From: Apodospora peruviana
Lineage: Eukaryota; Ascomycota; Sordariomycetes; Sordariales; Lasiosphaeriaceae
Length of the DNA: 64,000 bases
Assembly: GCA_033439685.1 (NCBI GenBank)
Contig: JAUEDM010000003.1
Coordinates: 2,572,001-2,636,000 of the forward strand
Direction of reading: 5' to 3'
Both the position numbers and the translations under genes were made by a program. Positions within the stretch are counted from its first letter, which is position 1; each line of letters starts with the position of its first letter. Positions 45,767 to 56,320 of this stretch are shown here, piece by piece. Under the pieces are notes generated by a model, which saw nothing but the letters and a program-made list of their open reading frames with translations, had not been told where the DNA came from and made no database searches.

Positions 45767-47782
45767 ATGGACTCTGTCTTGCGCCAGTCCAAGGCCGTGT
45801 GCCCCTTCATGAAGAAGGCGACGGCGGCCAGCCTCCGGGCCATGACGACGACGACCCGTCCCGCCGTGTCCCCCTGCGGTGGCACCATCTCCAAGCTGCA
45901 AACCCTTGCGCGCCGCTGCCCCGTCATGGGCAAGGCAATGGCCGTCCAGTCGGCCCGTCTCGGTCACCCGGGCTTCCCCGGCGGTGTTGCCGGCGTCGCC
46001 GGACTGTCCACCATCTCCGGCGGCCATGGCAAGCCCACCGCTGCCAAGGCGAAGCTGCACACCGGCCGCGCCCACGGGGCACGTGCCATTGAGAGGGCAT
46101 TGTTCAGGGAAAAAGGTGAATTGACAAACAACTTGAATATTCAATGAACTTGGACATGCCGCTGACTGCTGCTACTTAATGTTCCAGTCCAACTTCCACC
46201 GCAACCGCCCCTCAAGCCGCAGCAGCCGGGCGCCGCCGCCGCCAGCCCGGCCCCCGGAAGCGCGCATGCGGTCGCCCCGGGTAGTGCGACGAAAGACACC
46301 AAGTTCGACTATGAGGTCTTCTACGAAAGAGAGCTCGAGAAGAAGCACAAGGACAAGTCGTACCGCTACTTTAACAACATCAACCGTCTGGCCAAGGAGT
46401 TTCCGCGTGCCCACATGGCGAGCAAGGAGGAGCGCGTGACCGTCTGGTGCGCCAACGACTACCTCGGCATGGGCAGAAACCCCCAGGTGCTCAAGACGAT
46501 GCACGAGACGCTCGACGAGTACGGCGCCGGCGCCGGCGGCACCCGCAACATCTCGGGCCACAACCGCCACGCTGTGGAGCTCGAGCAGACTATCGCCAAG
46601 CTGCACTCGATGGAATCGGCGCTGGTCTTCAGCTCGTGCTACGTCGCCAACGACGCGACCCTGGCCACGCTGGGCAGCAAGATGCCCGACTGCGTGATCC
46701 TGTCGGACAGCCTGAACCACGCGTCCATGATCCAGGGCATCCGCCATTCGGGCACGCGCAAGATCATCTTCGAGCACAACAACGTGCAGGATCTGGAGGC
46801 GAAGTTAGCGGCGCTGCCGCTGCACGTGCCCAAGATCATCGCGTTCGAGTCCGTCTACAGCATGTGCGGCTCGATTGGGCCGATCGAGGAGATTTGCGAT
46901 CTCGCCGACAAATACGGCGCCATCACCTTTCTGGATGAGGTGCACGCCGTCGGCATGTACGGCCCGCACGGCGCGGGCGTGGCCGAGCACCTCGACTTTG
47001 AAGCGCACGCGCGCGGACAGCCGCGGGGCACAATCATGAACCGCATTGACATTATCACGGGCACGCTGGGCAAGGCATACGGCTGCGTGGGCGGCTACAT
47101 CGCTGGCAGCCACAAGCTGGTCGACACGGTCCGGTCGCTCGCCCCGGGCTTCATCTTCACGACGTCGCTGCCGCCCGCCGTCATGGCGGGCGCCAAGGCG
47201 GCCATCGAGTACCAGATGAACTACAACGGCGACCGCCGGCTGCAGCAGCTGCACACACGCGCGGTCAAGGAGGCGCTCAACGCGCGCGACATTCCCGTCA
47301 TTCCGAACCCGAGCCACATCATCCCGATCTTGGTCGGCAACGCCGAGCTAGCCAAGAAGGCCAGCGACAAGCTGCTGCAGGACCACCAGATCTATGTCCA
47401 GAGCATCAATTATCCTACTGTGCCTGTGGGCCAGGAGCGGCTGCGCATCACCCCCACCCCGGGCCATACAAAGCAGTACCGCGACCAGCTCGTCGCGGCG
47501 GTCGCCAAGGTCTGGCAGGAGCTGGGCATCAAGCGGACCAGCGAGTGGGCCGCCGAGGGCGGGTTTATCGGGGTCGGAGAGCCGGGTAGCCGGGTAGCGA
47601 ACGAGCCGCTGTGGACGGACGAGCAGTTGGGGATTGTCGAGGCGAAGCGTGCGATTCTTGCTGAGCAGGTGGATGTGGGCGAGAGCGTGACGGAGAAGCT
47701 GCTTGAGCATGAGATGAAGGGGGTGAGCAACGGTAACGATCATGCCGATGAGCAGAACCGAGCTGCTGCTGCTGCTGCTTGA
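45767..47782 (+). CDS. HEM1: 5-aminolevulinate synthase, mitochondrial
   Basis: Two exons (45767-46115 and 46188-47782) encode 647 residues. The enzyme condenses glycine and succinyl-CoA to 5-aminolevulinate, the first step of heme synthesis, using pyridoxal phosphate in the mitochondrial matrix. The N-terminus is rich in Arg, Ala and Ser with almost no acidic residues, as in import sequences. It carries two CP heme-regulatory motifs, VCPFM (Cys12) and RCPVM (Cys51). A Pro/Ala linker follows. The catalytic core starts near YFNNINRLAKEFP and includes CANDYLGMG, GAGAGGTRNISG, DEVHAVGMYG and the PLP lysine in TGTLGKAYG (about Lys412). The tail ends in a poly-Ala run encoded by GCT repeats. The intron is 72 nt and splits the presequence from the linker. 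The coding strand is very GC-rich at third positions. Confidence 0.97.
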
Positions 47783-48148
47783 GCAGAACAAACGTCTTTT
47801 GTTTTTGGCTAGGGCACGTTATCGATTTTCCGTTCAAGATTCATTCCTTTTAAAATCGATTTTGAGAATTTTGAGAATTTAAAGGTGTTTGACATGCAAT
47901 GAATGAACAGAAAGAAAAGGGGAGGAAGTTATCTAGTTTGCTCATCAGACCCCGGAAACGCGTTCATTTGGAGCGCAAGTGGATGGATGAAGGGAAGAAC
48001 CTAGGGACCAGAACGCAGATTTTCGCTTCGTACTACCCACGTACTTTGCCGCCGCCTGTTTTATGGCGGTGGTGTTTGTACGGGGTTTGTTATATATCAC
48101 ACAAAATGAATTTATCTATTATACTGCCGGATGCCTCTTCCTTTTCGT

Positions 48149-48151
<3 letters not shown>

Positions 48152-48191
<40 letters not shown>
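48152..48191. repeat. (TC)20 microsatellite
   Basis: This is an uninterrupted 40-base TC run downstream of HEM1. It is likely to vary in length between isolates. Confidence 0.95.
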
Positions 48192-48195
<4 letters not shown>

Positions 48196-48486
48196 TGGTG
48201 GAAGAGAAGAGAAGAAGAAGGAACGGGTAACCGTTTTGGCACCTACCTCCCTATCTATACTCGCTGTTGTCTATTGTCTCTCTTTTCTCTGGGCAGTGCT
48301 TACATGGTTGCCTTGCTGGATGGAAGATGGTGGAGCAAGTGTCTGTCTTTATCGCTGGGTTGATTGGAAATGACTGCGTATCTTGGATGTTTGTTGGCTT
48401 TCCTTTCGGTAACCTCCTATCCGCGCCATGCTTCTGCTTCCATGTTTGCTTTCGTGGATATTACACCACTGGATTTATTGGCTGGC

Positions 48487-48496
48487 TACCTAGGTA
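48487..48496. repeat. TACCTAGGTA palindrome, copy 1
   Basis: A perfect 10-bp palindrome, the first of four exact copies found between 48.4 and 56.2 kb. Confidence 0.6.
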
Positions 48497-49092
48497 CGTA
48501 GCAAGGGTCCCAATCAAGGAGAGGCTTGCGAGGTGGACGGATGGTTGGTTCGTCGTCCCATCGTAAGGTTGAGAGCCGGGCAGATTGTTGAGGCCGCCGA
48601 CTCACATTACATCACACCGAGCGTACGTAAGAGTGCTGTACTTGCACTTACAACCGCAAAGCCCTGTAGACTTCCTTATTCGTGACATCCTCTAGCGATC
48701 GACTGCTGGGCTCTAAGACGGGGTATTTACAAGGGAATTCATGATGGTCCAACGAGTATTTCCAAGCATTGCGACCCGCGGGCCCGAAGCTAGGATGTAG
48801 AGCACCTCATAAAGTCTCCAAGGACAACCTCTTGGCGTAGAGTGGCGTACAGTAGCTTGCGTAGGCATGGTACGGAGTACAAGGTAAGGGTATTTTGCCC
48901 ATCTTTGGCTCTGATGGTGATCTGATCCTTTTCATAGGGCTGGTGGTGGTGACGCGGCGGCAGAGTGGACATGCCGGTAGACGTTGATAGGTGTAGTTAC
49001 GTGTCAATCGTGGCAACCTATGGTAGTCTAATCTAAGGTTATAGCGGATAGCAAGGTTACAGATTTGTTTTGTTGGGGGCCACTTGCAAGAG

Positions 49093-49440
49093 GCTGGTGG
49101 CTTGGTTCACATGTGCGGCAGATGGCTCACGGTTCTGCATTCCTATTCCTTCGATACCTCCATATTTGGGTACGCGTTCTTTCCTGTATGTGTTGTAACA
49201 CTATACGGAATAGCTGTACGGATCCTCCCATTTAGTTGTAGATACAGATTGTCTAGAGCTTGGGGTGGGTGGTACGGTTCACGACATCTGCGGCACATGG
49301 CTGACGGCTTGTGTCCCCTATTCCTTCACTGCGTCCATATAATACGGCTTCTGGGTACGTGTTCCTCATGTATGTGGTGTAGCATTTGATCCTGTACGGT
49401 CCTCTCATTGAGTGGTAGCTGCGGATTAGTGCCATCTCGA
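49093..49440. repeat. Diverged tandem duplication, about 170-bp unit
   Basis: Two adjacent units align along their whole length. Shared landmarks are GGTTCAC (49104-49110 and 49276-49282), a TGCGGCA.ATGGCT block, CCTATTCCTTC, GGGTACG.GTTC, TGTATGTG, CTGTACGG and a final GAGCTT. The spacing is about 171 bp. Identity is imperfect, with small indels and many transitions. The flanking GGGTGGTA(C/T)GG occurs at the unit boundary and again at its end. No coding capacity is shared. It looks like an old local duplication. Confidence 0.7.
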
Positions 49441-49715
49441 GCTTCGTGGGTGGTATGGTGGCAGGTAGTTCATCATCTTTCCTCTCTCCTCCCTAAGCGC
49501 CAGGATCTGTTGACATATATTTCACATACTACTATACAAAAAGTAAACATGCTTGTTCTGGTTATGATTCATAATGGCGGACAGTTAGTGGTTGACGGCT
49601 GGCGTCTTATACAGGGCAGATAGCCGCGGCCTTGAAGATACTCGACGTTGGTAGGCCAGCTCGCCAAAAATCAACCTCGGCCCCGATTTGCGTCCAACTT
49701 CGGCCGAGATATAAC

Positions 49716-49725
49716 TACCTAGGTA
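49716..49725. repeat. TACCTAGGTA palindrome, copy 2
   Basis: An exact copy of the 10-bp palindrome. With the next five bases (CCTTG) it matches copy 3 over 15 bases. Confidence 0.6.
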
Positions 49726-50256
49726 CCTTGGATAAAATAGATAAATAGTCTCTAGACGGGCGACACTCGACTAACCCCGGATCCGGATAGATGGCATCCG
49801 TGATTGTTTGCTGCACGGTTCTTAATCTTGGGGGTCGCCAGGTTGGTGGCTATCAGTTGACAGTAGACCACTCTAGGGACGTAGCGGAGGTAGGCTTGGT
49901 GCCAAGGAAGCCACAACAAGCCAGTAAACAAGGCGCTCTACCGGTAGATACAGGGCTGAAGAAATTGGGCGGTTGTGGTTGGCTGCGTTGAAGCATATCG
50001 ACCGATCCATAGATGCGCGCGCACACACACCCTACTACCTAAGGGTCACCATCCGGACGCAAAGTTGGGGGCGGTGTTGTGATCCTATCCAGACTGTCGG
50101 GTCAATACACTAAATCCCGGGGGGCTGCTCGGGCGGGAAAGCTTTACTAATCAGGGGTTACTGCCAGCGGCAATGACTATTTGCGCAGAATTGGTAGGCG
50201 GACAAGGGAGGATCAGTGGAGGAGAGGGCGGGGCACTTTATGGACCGCCGTAGGAC

Positions 50257-50299
50257 CGGAGTCGGAGTACTGAGACTGGTCCGGCGGAGCTGACCGGAG
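50257..50299 (+). promoter_or_regulatory. Cluster of four CGGAG motifs
   Basis: CGGAG occurs at 50257-50261, 50263-50267, 50285-50289 and 50295-50299, with a CCGG next to the third. Zn2Cys6 regulators bind CGG half-sites in pairs. The cluster sits 250-290 bp upstream of a Zn2Cys6 gene, which suggests self-regulation or control by another member of this class. This is inferred from motif and position. Confidence 0.4.
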
Positions 50300-50546
50300 T
50301 GATATTTGTAGGTATACACCCGCCAAGGTCGTGGAGCCGCGCGTGAAGAGGCCGAAACACTTAAATGGGCAAAATCCCTAGATTTTCAGAGGTAAAAATG
50401 GAATAGACATATAGGGACGAGGGCTGCGCGCGTATAATAATTAATGGGCATAATTAGAGCGTTTATTCTCAAAAGTTCTCTCCTTCTCCATTCCTCGTCC
50501 GTTCCGTTCTGCCTTGACTCTGACTCTCTTGAATAATCCGCCGACT

Positions 50547-51403
50547 ATGGATATCGATATCGACGTGAACCGGCCGGCCAAGATGCAGAAGGGGCCGCGT
50601 GCCTGCGCAACCTGTGCTCGAGCAAAGAGTAGATGCATTCCGGGCCCGGATCCGAATGGAGGGAAATGCGAACGGTATGTCTTTTTCTAAAACCCAAAAG
50701 ACGGGGGAAAAAGAAGGGGGATGAGATGGAGTTTATACTTTGAGGTTCCCATTTTCCAGACGGACCAAGGAGTTGCCCCTATTCCCGAACGGAGCCGGAA
50801 AACAACAAACTTCCAGTGCATCCCGGCTCCAACGGAGCACTCGGAGCATTCCGTAGTCCGGCGGCATGCTGATAAGTAAATACTAACAAACCTCCCGTCT
50901 CCAGCTGTCACCGTCTGGATAAGCCATGCTCGTCGCAAACACCTGCACCACCACGCAAACGCAAGGAGCCCAAGCCAACCAGAGTTGCCGAGCTCGAAAG
51001 ACGTCTTGAGGACTTGACGGCTCGCATAGAGTCTACCACTCGACGACAGTCTTCCCAGCCTCTCAGCCAGGGGCAGGCTCCCAGTCCTCCCAGCTCCGAG
51101 GATACAGACCAGCGAGCCGAGTCCTACCAGCAACAGCATCAGTACCAGCTGAACACCGGTCCCCCTGAACAGCTGGCTTTTGCATTTCCTCACTTATTCG
51201 CCCAACAACAGGCTCCGAACTTTGACGACCTCGATTTGCCCGTGACAAGACCAGCGGCTCATCATGATCCAGCTACTTCCTACTCCTCATCATCAACAGC
51301 AAGTCCAGACGCTGCCCAGACCCCTGGCCTAGTTCTTCGACAGCCATATGCTCCGTTTGCCCAAGTGCAAACCGATCTCAGCAGACCCCAGCGGCTTGAA
51401 TCG

Positions 51404-51435
<32 letters not shown>

Positions 51436-53322
51436 GCCGCGACGAAAGGATGAAATCCCGACAACCATCTGGCCAGAAGAGCCAGAAGCTAGCGTCCTCC
51501 TGCAACGCTATCACGACAATACCAGCCACCTGTTCCCCTTCGTCGTGATACCGCGGCACATGACCGCGCGCCAGCTACGGCAGCAGCGACCGTTCCTGTG
51601 GAAGGCCATCATGATGGAGGCGTACCACCTCGACGGCCCAAAGCAGCTGGTGACGGGCAACGAGCTGCTGAGGGAAATCACCGAGGCCGCGTTTACCAAG
51701 CCGCAAAAGAGCCTTGATCTGCTTCAGGGCCTACAAGTTCTGGTTTCTTGGTAAGTCTGGTGTGCCTATCTATCTCCCTCGTCCACTGATTTGGGTAATT
51801 AAACAACAACAAACTAAACGATGCTCGGGCGAGTTGATCAGGTATCACTACAACCTAAACAGCTTTCAGATGACCAACCTGCTCTTCCTCGCCCGCTCCA
51901 TCTGCTGTAGCCTGGGGTTCCCCGAGTCTCGCTTGAGCCACAACCAGCGCAAAGAGGTGGTGGTGGCAGCAGCATCAGCCGAGCCGGCCGGCCTCACTCG
52001 GCAGAAGTGTCTGGACGGGATGCGGGCCTTTGCGGGCACGTACTACCTGGTGACCATGACCTTCACGACCAACAAGAAGCCCGACGCGCTGATGAACACG
52101 TCGTACCTCGAGATGTGCTGCAGCGTGCTCGAGAGCGCCATGGAGTACCCGTCGGACGAGCTTTTGGTCTGGCTGGTCCGGGTCCAGCAGTTGACCCAAG
52201 CCATCACCTGGCGGCTGACGCTGTGCCGGTCAGACGGCATGCAGCCCGACGACCTGCCCCTGGCCACCGTGGTCAGGAACTTCGGCCAGCAGATCGAGGC
52301 CTTCAAAGAGAGCGTGCCGGGCTACTTGAGAGAGAATCCCACCCTCCGCGGCCACATCTCCATCTCGGAAATCATCCTCTACGAAGTCGGCATGGACGAT
52401 CCTGTTGGACCACCACCGACACTGTTATCCGCTTCTTCCCCGTCCCCGTCTCCCCAGATTCAGATCGCTTCCAACAACGACACCCACAACAAAACCTGCA
52501 AAGGCACCGGTCTCTCCGCAGCAGACAGATTCGACTTTCTCTGGTCCTGCGTCCGAGCCACGACTTCCTTCTTGAGCAACCGCTTCGACCCAGCAGCTGC
52601 AGCTCAACCATCCGCAAACCAACAAGACCTCGACCGGCTCCTCGACCGGCTCCTCGAACGCCCACGCTTCATCTGCATGTCGTCTTTCGATTTTATGTAC
52701 GCCTTCATGACGGCGCTCAAACTGATCATGCTGCAGGTGCCCGGGTGGGACGTGGCCCTGGTCAGGCGCGAGCTCCGCTTCGAGGAGTTTTTGGAGAGAC
52801 AGGTCGGCGAGATGGAGGCCGTCGCTCACCGGAGACAGAAGCAGTTTACGCGGGCGAGGGAGGAGTTTGGGCGCGACAGTCTGCTGGGCGGCGGCAGTGC
52901 TGCCCGGCGAGCCTATCACTTTGACTCGTCGTCTATGTCGGCCGAGGGAGGAACCATGGGAGTCATGGGAGATCATGTGTCTGGTGGTGGGAGGGAAGAG
53001 GAAGAGGAGGAAGTGGATCCGTTCTTCACTTTGGCGAGGAAGATGAGGGCGTTGAGTGAGATTATGGTGGGTTCCCCCTGAATGATACTTTAGATGGATG
53101 GATGCTAATGGCATTTAGCGTTCCGAGGTCGACCAGATGTTTGCCAACCAGCACCAAGAAGCGATGGATGACCACCACACCGAGATATCATCCATGGCGG
53201 ACGTGACGCAGGATTTGATGCAGGATCTGGAGCGGAATATGCTGTGGCAGCAGATGGCTCGGGAGTGGAGTTCTTTTGATGCGATTTATTTGCCTTCCAA
53301 TGACGAAGCCATGGCTACTTAG
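50547..53322 (+). CDS. Zn2Cys6 fungal-type transcription factor
   Basis: Four exons (50547-50674, 50905-51750, 51842-53066, 53119-53322) encode 800 residues. The zinc cluster has six cysteines at 20, 23, 30, 41, 44 and 51 (CX2CX6CX10CX2CX6C) and is split by the first intron, which at 230 nt is long but has a perfect TACTAAC branch point. A basic linker (PPRKRKEPKP) and a short coiled coil (RVAELERRLEDLTARIE) follow, as expected for a dimer. A Gln/Pro-rich region with nine consecutive Gln (210-218) precedes the middle homology region (FPFVVIPRHMTARQLRQQRPFLW and WYHYNLNSFQMTNLLFLARSI). The last exon encodes an acidic, Met/Gln-rich end. The pattern resembles the Leu3/War1 group, but the ligand and targets are unknown. 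It converges on the GH30 gene, with 251 bp between the stops. Confidence 0.9.
51404..51430 (+). repeat. (CAG)9 repeat in coding sequence
   Basis: Nine CAG codons encode Gln210-218 of the Zn2Cys6 factor. Trinucleotide runs like this can vary in length and tune activation domains. Confidence 0.95.
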
Positions 53323-53512
53323 AGATATGTTTTGTTTTCCTTTGAACATAGTGTTGATACCAAAACCAAGAGAATTGGTGTTGAAGTGAAGCTAAGTAAG
53401 ATACCTTACCTAGCCCGAGGGAATTGAGCACGCGGTGGCTCAATACACTACGAAGAAGACACAGATAGTTATTTACTAAATAATCCCTAAATACAGTCTT
53501 CACAGTCTTGGT

Positions 53513-53522
53513 TACCTAGGTA
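53513..53522. repeat. TACCTAGGTA palindrome, copy 3
   Basis: An exact copy lying in the 251-bp spacer between the convergent Zn2Cys6 and GH30 genes. It shares TACCTAGGTACCTTG with copy 2. Confidence 0.6.
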
Positions 53523-53573
53523 CCTTGCCCAAGGCATCCTGCCCCTTTCTCTTGTCATTTCCATAAAGGCAGC

Positions 53574-55285
53574 TCATCCCACCGCTCGAGCGACTGGTGG
53601 TGGAGCTGCCGCAGCTGCCGGAGCCGGTAGAAAGAAGGTAGTAATTGACCTACTCGACACAGATCCAGATATGGTCCCGTCGGCTGCCAGCGTTGCCATC
53701 ATCTTCTCGCAGTTGTGCGTGTTATCCGAAACGTACGCCTCCACGGCCGCGGGGGTTGCACCGGATACCTTGATACTGACACTGACGGCCGACGCGCTTG
53801 AACTGATGGCCATGATGGCAATGCTGCCGTCGATGTTCTTGAACGCCGCCGTACGCAGACCGCTAGGGGCGCCTGAGGTGCCGATACGGACGGCACCCGG
53901 ACGGACATAGCGCGACCAGTTGGCCAAGGCCCAATGACGCTTGGCGACTTCGTAGGTATTAGTCTTGTTGTCGACCTTGATGAGCTTTTCATTCGTGTTT
54001 GGGTTCGGCCATTGGACACCCTCCCTGTATACTTGCGGTCAACACTCAGGGGGTAACTCAGGGGTAATACTCAAAGCAAAACAAAGCTTTGGGAAAGAAA
54101 AAAAAAACATACCAGTACACGTAGCCAGAGATATTATTATTCACCACGGCCGAATAGACATTATTCGCCCAGGTCAAGCCCTCCCCGGCACCGCCGTTGG
54201 AGTACCACGACGTCGTCCACTGGCCATTCAGATCGCACTGCTCCGACAACCACACGGGCGCGCGCACATTCATGGGACCACTCGGCCCGCCGGTATAAGT
54301 GTGCGAGGTCACAGCCTTGAGCTGGCCCTCAAGCCCAGCCGACTTGATGGCGTTGGTCATGCTGACCTGGTTGCCCCAGCCCTCCGACTCGCAGCACGCG
54401 ATGCCCGTCTTGTCCGTGATGTTGGCCGCCTGCATGGTCGGGTACAGCACCTTCATGAAGTCGGCCGCCTGCGCGCCAGACGAGCGCATGCTCGCGTAGC
54501 TGGCGCTGAACTCAGGCTCGTTCAGGAAGCCGAGATGCGAGACCGTGACGCCGGCTTCGGCGTAGAACTTGAAACGGGTTAGCTTGAATTTTGACATGGT
54601 CGCACAAGATATGAGTGAACATGCCTTGACGTACGCGACGAGATAGTCGGCGTATGCTTGTTTCCAGTCGCCGCTGGAGCACGTCGCCCCCGTCACGCCG
54701 CAGAGCGAGCCCCCGTTGTTTTCGTTGTTGTTGGTCTTCATGAAGCCCGGGGCACTCCAGGCATCTTACACGTAAACATCAGCTCTCTCCTATGCATATG
54801 CATACCCGCGAGGTAGAACTAGACATACCACCATAGATATTCCTCACACCGTACGTATTATACGCCTCCTGCGAAACAAACAGCTGCCCACTGTCCTTAC
54901 CATCCCACTGATACTGCGCCGCGGCCTTGGGTCCACCCGGGTTCCTGGGCGCAAATGTGTTCATGTGGTCACCGCTGCTGTCCGGGCTGGAACCGATCCC
55001 GTTCCTCAGGATACTGAAGCCCGCGCCCGTGGTCGTGTTGAACAGGAGGTCCAGCAGTTCCCGCTGCTTCTTCTTGTCCGACATGTTGGTGATCAGGTTG
55101 GCGCGCTGGAAGGCCAGGCTGATCCCGAACCCGTCCATGGTCTGGAACGTCTTGGACAGGTCGACCGTGATGGTGTTTCCCGATTGGCGCTGCTCGAGAA
55201 GGTCTGCTCTCGGGGCGGCGCTGCCTGGAACGAGCAGAACCGGCAGCGAGGCCGCCCCGAGGAGGGCCTCAGTGAAGCGCAACAT
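53574..55285 (-). CDS. Secreted GH30 glycoside hydrolase (subfamily 7-like)
   Basis: Four exons (54829-55285, 54625-54764, 54113-54567, 53574-54024) encode 500 residues. The N-terminus MLRFTEALLGAASLPVLLV reads as a signal peptide, followed by a short propeptide-like stretch. The (beta/alpha)8 domain shows TMDGFGISLAFQRA, DAWSAPGFMKTN, the acid/base Glu216 in LGFLNEPE and the nucleophile Glu308 in VWLSEQCDLNG, then WSRYVRPGAVRI leading into a beta-sandwich. This set resembles fungal GH30_7 enzymes, which cut glucuronoxylan or xylan from chain ends. Beta-1,6-galactanase or glucanase activity is possible in other subfamilies. The second intron (54568-54624, 57 nt) starts with GC, is a multiple of three and contains a GCTAAC branch point. 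The adjacent Zn2Cys6 gene suggests a regulator-enzyme pair, which is unproven. Confidence 0.92.
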
Positions 55286-55477
55286 TGTAATGTTAACGTA
55301 CGATACCCTTGGATTGATTGATTTTGCAGAAGAAAAGCACCCAGAAGCAAGCTGTGTCTGTCTGCGCTCGTCAACACAATGAGCTGCTCTACGCGGTAAC
55401 TGGTCTGAAGCACGGGTATCGTTGAATTATATCAACAAACACTACCCACATCGACGCAAGCAGCCCCATCGAGCTTA

Positions 55478-55495
55478 TCCGCATTCTCCGCATTC
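55478..55495 (-). promoter_or_regulatory. Tandem GAATGCGGA repeat upstream of GH30
   Basis: On the minus strand GAATGCGGA is repeated exactly twice and runs into TAAG, so the element ends GGATAAG. CGG half-sites at 9-bp spacing suit a zinc-cluster protein. GGATAA also resembles the XlnR/Xyr1 core GGNTAA and a GATA site. It lies about 195-210 bp before the GH30 ATG. The function is inferred only. Confidence 0.35.
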
Positions 55496-55576
55496 TCGGG
55501 GAAGACATCTATGGACAATAACTGACTTCGTTATATACGGCTTGTATACAACATATTAACTGGCCAGTCGGGCCAT

Positions 55577-55578
<2 letters not shown>

Positions 55579-55607
<29 letters not shown>
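55579..55607. repeat. TG microsatellite
   Basis: An uninterrupted TG run of 29 bases lies about 300 bp upstream of the GH30 gene. Confidence 0.95.
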
Positions 55608-55610
<3 letters not shown>

Positions 55611-56099
55611 TTCAGGTCCAGGAGCGAGATGCCCGCTCCCATCCAAAGTGAATACGAACAGCACTATAGATATACTCCGTCAACAAGCAGCAGCAAGACT
55701 GGAGCCGATACCCGTGCCTTTTGCATGGGTGAGATGATAACTGCCACCGGAGAACTCGTCATCACATACACCGTGGGGAACTTACCCACCATTGAAGTAG
55801 GACAGACACTGAACCATCCTCCCATAACAGGAACCTCGAGAATAAACAAGACTTCTTGGCATGGGGAAGGACACACGGATAATTACTCCGCAAAACAGAA
55901 CTTCCCATCGGCCGGTTGGCTGCCCCGATTTAACCACCACCATTACCACCATCAAAAAGAAAGGGCCCTGTGCAAGAGCCAAAGGATGATCTACACAGTG
56001 TCCATGTAATAAAAAAATGCCCGACGACACGGGAGGTGATGAGATGCAAGAGCCAGATTCGGCCATCTATCCATCTTTGCCATCGGACTTTTGAGGAGG

Positions 56100-56109
56100 T
56101 ACCTAGGTA
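56100..56109. repeat. TACCTAGGTA palindrome, copy 4
   Basis: An exact copy followed by GGTAC, lying 210 bp from the tRNA-Leu gene. Confidence 0.6.
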
Positions 56110-56320
56110 GGTACATATAGCCTCAGCTGCAGAAATCCGGGGTGTACATAATATAACTAATAACCCGAACAAGACATGTTGTGGCCTCTTGGGTCTTAAC
56201 ATTGAAGTAGTCCTGATATAAGGGGAGAAAAGGGGCAAAACTAAATAAGACGCCTTGGCGATACCTACCTGGATCAGACGATCAAAAAGTGCAGCCTACG
56301 AAACGAAAAATGATAATATA

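Larger units (their letters stand above)
47783..50546. other. 2.8-kb repeat-rich intergenic region
   Basis: No gene was recognised. The stretch holds a (TC)20 microsatellite, a diverged tandem duplication at about 49093-49440, two TACCTAGGTA palindromes and a cluster of CGGAG motifs just before the Zn2Cys6 gene. These are listed separately. The long spacer and its repeats mark the least conserved part of the window. Confidence 0.55.
55286..56320. other. GH30 promoter region and spacer to tRNA
   Basis: No gene was recognised. It contains a tandem 9-mer with CGG half-sites (55478-55495), a minus-strand TATATAA at 55531-55537, a TG microsatellite and the fourth TACCTAGGTA palindrome. The plus-strand frame at 55578-56009 begins inside the microsatellite and is not credible. 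Confidence 0.5.

Noticed and set aside
46172..46777. Minus-strand 201-codon frame over HEM1
   Set aside because: It is a shadow of the strong third-position GC bias of HEM1, with Arg/Ala/Gly/Val composition and no motifs.
52007..52924. Plus-strand 305-codon frame inside the Zn2Cys6 gene
   Set aside because: It is a shifted frame of exon 3, with Arg/Pro/His-rich shadow composition.
55578..56009. Plus-strand 143-codon frame beginning in the TG repeat
   Set aside because: It starts inside a microsatellite (poly Cys-Val) and has no family match.
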